DNA of 64,000 nucleotides from Parahoeflea alexandrii (lineage in GTDB: Bacteria > Pseudomonadota > Alphaproteobacteria > Rhizobiales > Rhizobiaceae). The position numbers were made by a program, and so were the translations under genes. The notes below the pieces were generated by a model that saw only the letters and a program-made list of their open reading frames with translations, had not been told where the DNA came from and did not search any database. Location: assembly GCF_024105735.1 (NCBI RefSeq), contig NZ_JAAAML010000001.1, forward strand, positions 310,001-374,000. The letters run 5' to 3'. Positions within the stretch are counted from its first letter, which is position 1, and each line of letters starts with the position of its first letter. Shown piece by piece: positions 63,942-64,000 of this stretch.

Positions 63942-64000
63942 ATGGAGGCACGGACCGGGCCGATCAATGATCCTTCACGCATGGCTGCCGTGACATCCGG
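63942..64000 (+). CDS. Possible start of a truncated gene
   Basis: A frame opening at ATG 63942 stays open to the window edge (19 codons, with INDPSRMAAV near its middle). The wording slightly recalls the N-terminus of GAF-domain sensor proteins, but the fragment is too short to judge. It is divergent from the antiporter gene. Confidence 0.25.
   Translation, partial: MEARTGPINDPSRMAAVTS

Noticed and set aside
1-64000. CRISPR arrays, IS elements, prophage genes, tRNA or rRNA genes
   Set aside because: No regular repeat-spacer pattern, transposase, integrase or tRNA-like cloverleaf was seen in the window.

Overview
The window reads as core chromosome of an alphaproteobacterium of the order Hyphomicrobiales (Rhizobiales), Rhizobiaceae/Hoeflea-like. 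That rests on high GC, dense short-spaced genes, and lineage-typical families: homospermidine synthase, an Omp10-like lipoprotein, GapR, an RcdA-family (DUF1465) protein, DUF1192, DUF465/YdcH, DUF459, DUF1036, a cysteine-free L31 and L36, and a ROSE-type leader before a small heat-shock gene. The genus is a guess. I see no rRNA, tRNA, IS element, prophage, CRISPR array or integrated island.

Layout. 1-6.9 kb: a candidate small RNA, histidinol-phosphatase, a lipase-like hydrolase, hsp20 with a thermometer-like leader, then a four-gene bufferin-type RiPP operon (precursor, DUF692/MNIO enzyme, DUF2063 partner, DoxX protein), then threonine aldolase. 6.9-14 kb: glutamate synthase gltB - ybjQ-like - gltD, with a 27-bp palindrome upstream. 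14-25 kb: envelope genes (DUF459, lytic transglycosylase, galU, a large outer-membrane beta-barrel, kdsD, NfeD/SPFH pair), ferrochelatase, and a periplasmic nucleotidase ending in LysM. 25-38 kb: atypical adenylating enzyme, Omp10, homospermidine synthase, PepF, an orphan sigma-54 activator, DUF882 protein, GapR, N-formylglutamate amidohydrolase, DUF1036 protein and pyruvate kinase. 38-51 kb: hydrolase, TPR protein, L36, ydcH-purE-purK, acyl-CoA synthetase, TauE, ThiE-like/Sel1 pair, EF-P, SuhB and an ExbB/MotA-like plus OmpA/MotB-like motor pair. 51-64 kb: PhnD-like protein, desaturase, ABC exporter, L31, RcdA-like gene with two CtrA boxes bracketing a second candidate small RNA, quinone oxidoreductase, MFS carrier, a 53-residue membrane protein, aldolase, Pgk and a K+/H+ antiporter.

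The most notable systems are three. First, the buf operon (2987-5622), probably copper buffering by a cysteine-modified peptide. Second, two structured, terminator-ended minus-strand RNAs (about 36-113 and 55810-55905) that both expose a CCUCCC-type anti-Shine-Dalgarno stretch. Third, the rcdA region, where one perfect TTAA-N7-TTAA box lies upstream of rcdA and another sits at the -35 position of the second RNA, suggesting CtrA control of its own turnover adaptor and of a small RNA. All functional statements come from reading motifs; no database search was run.
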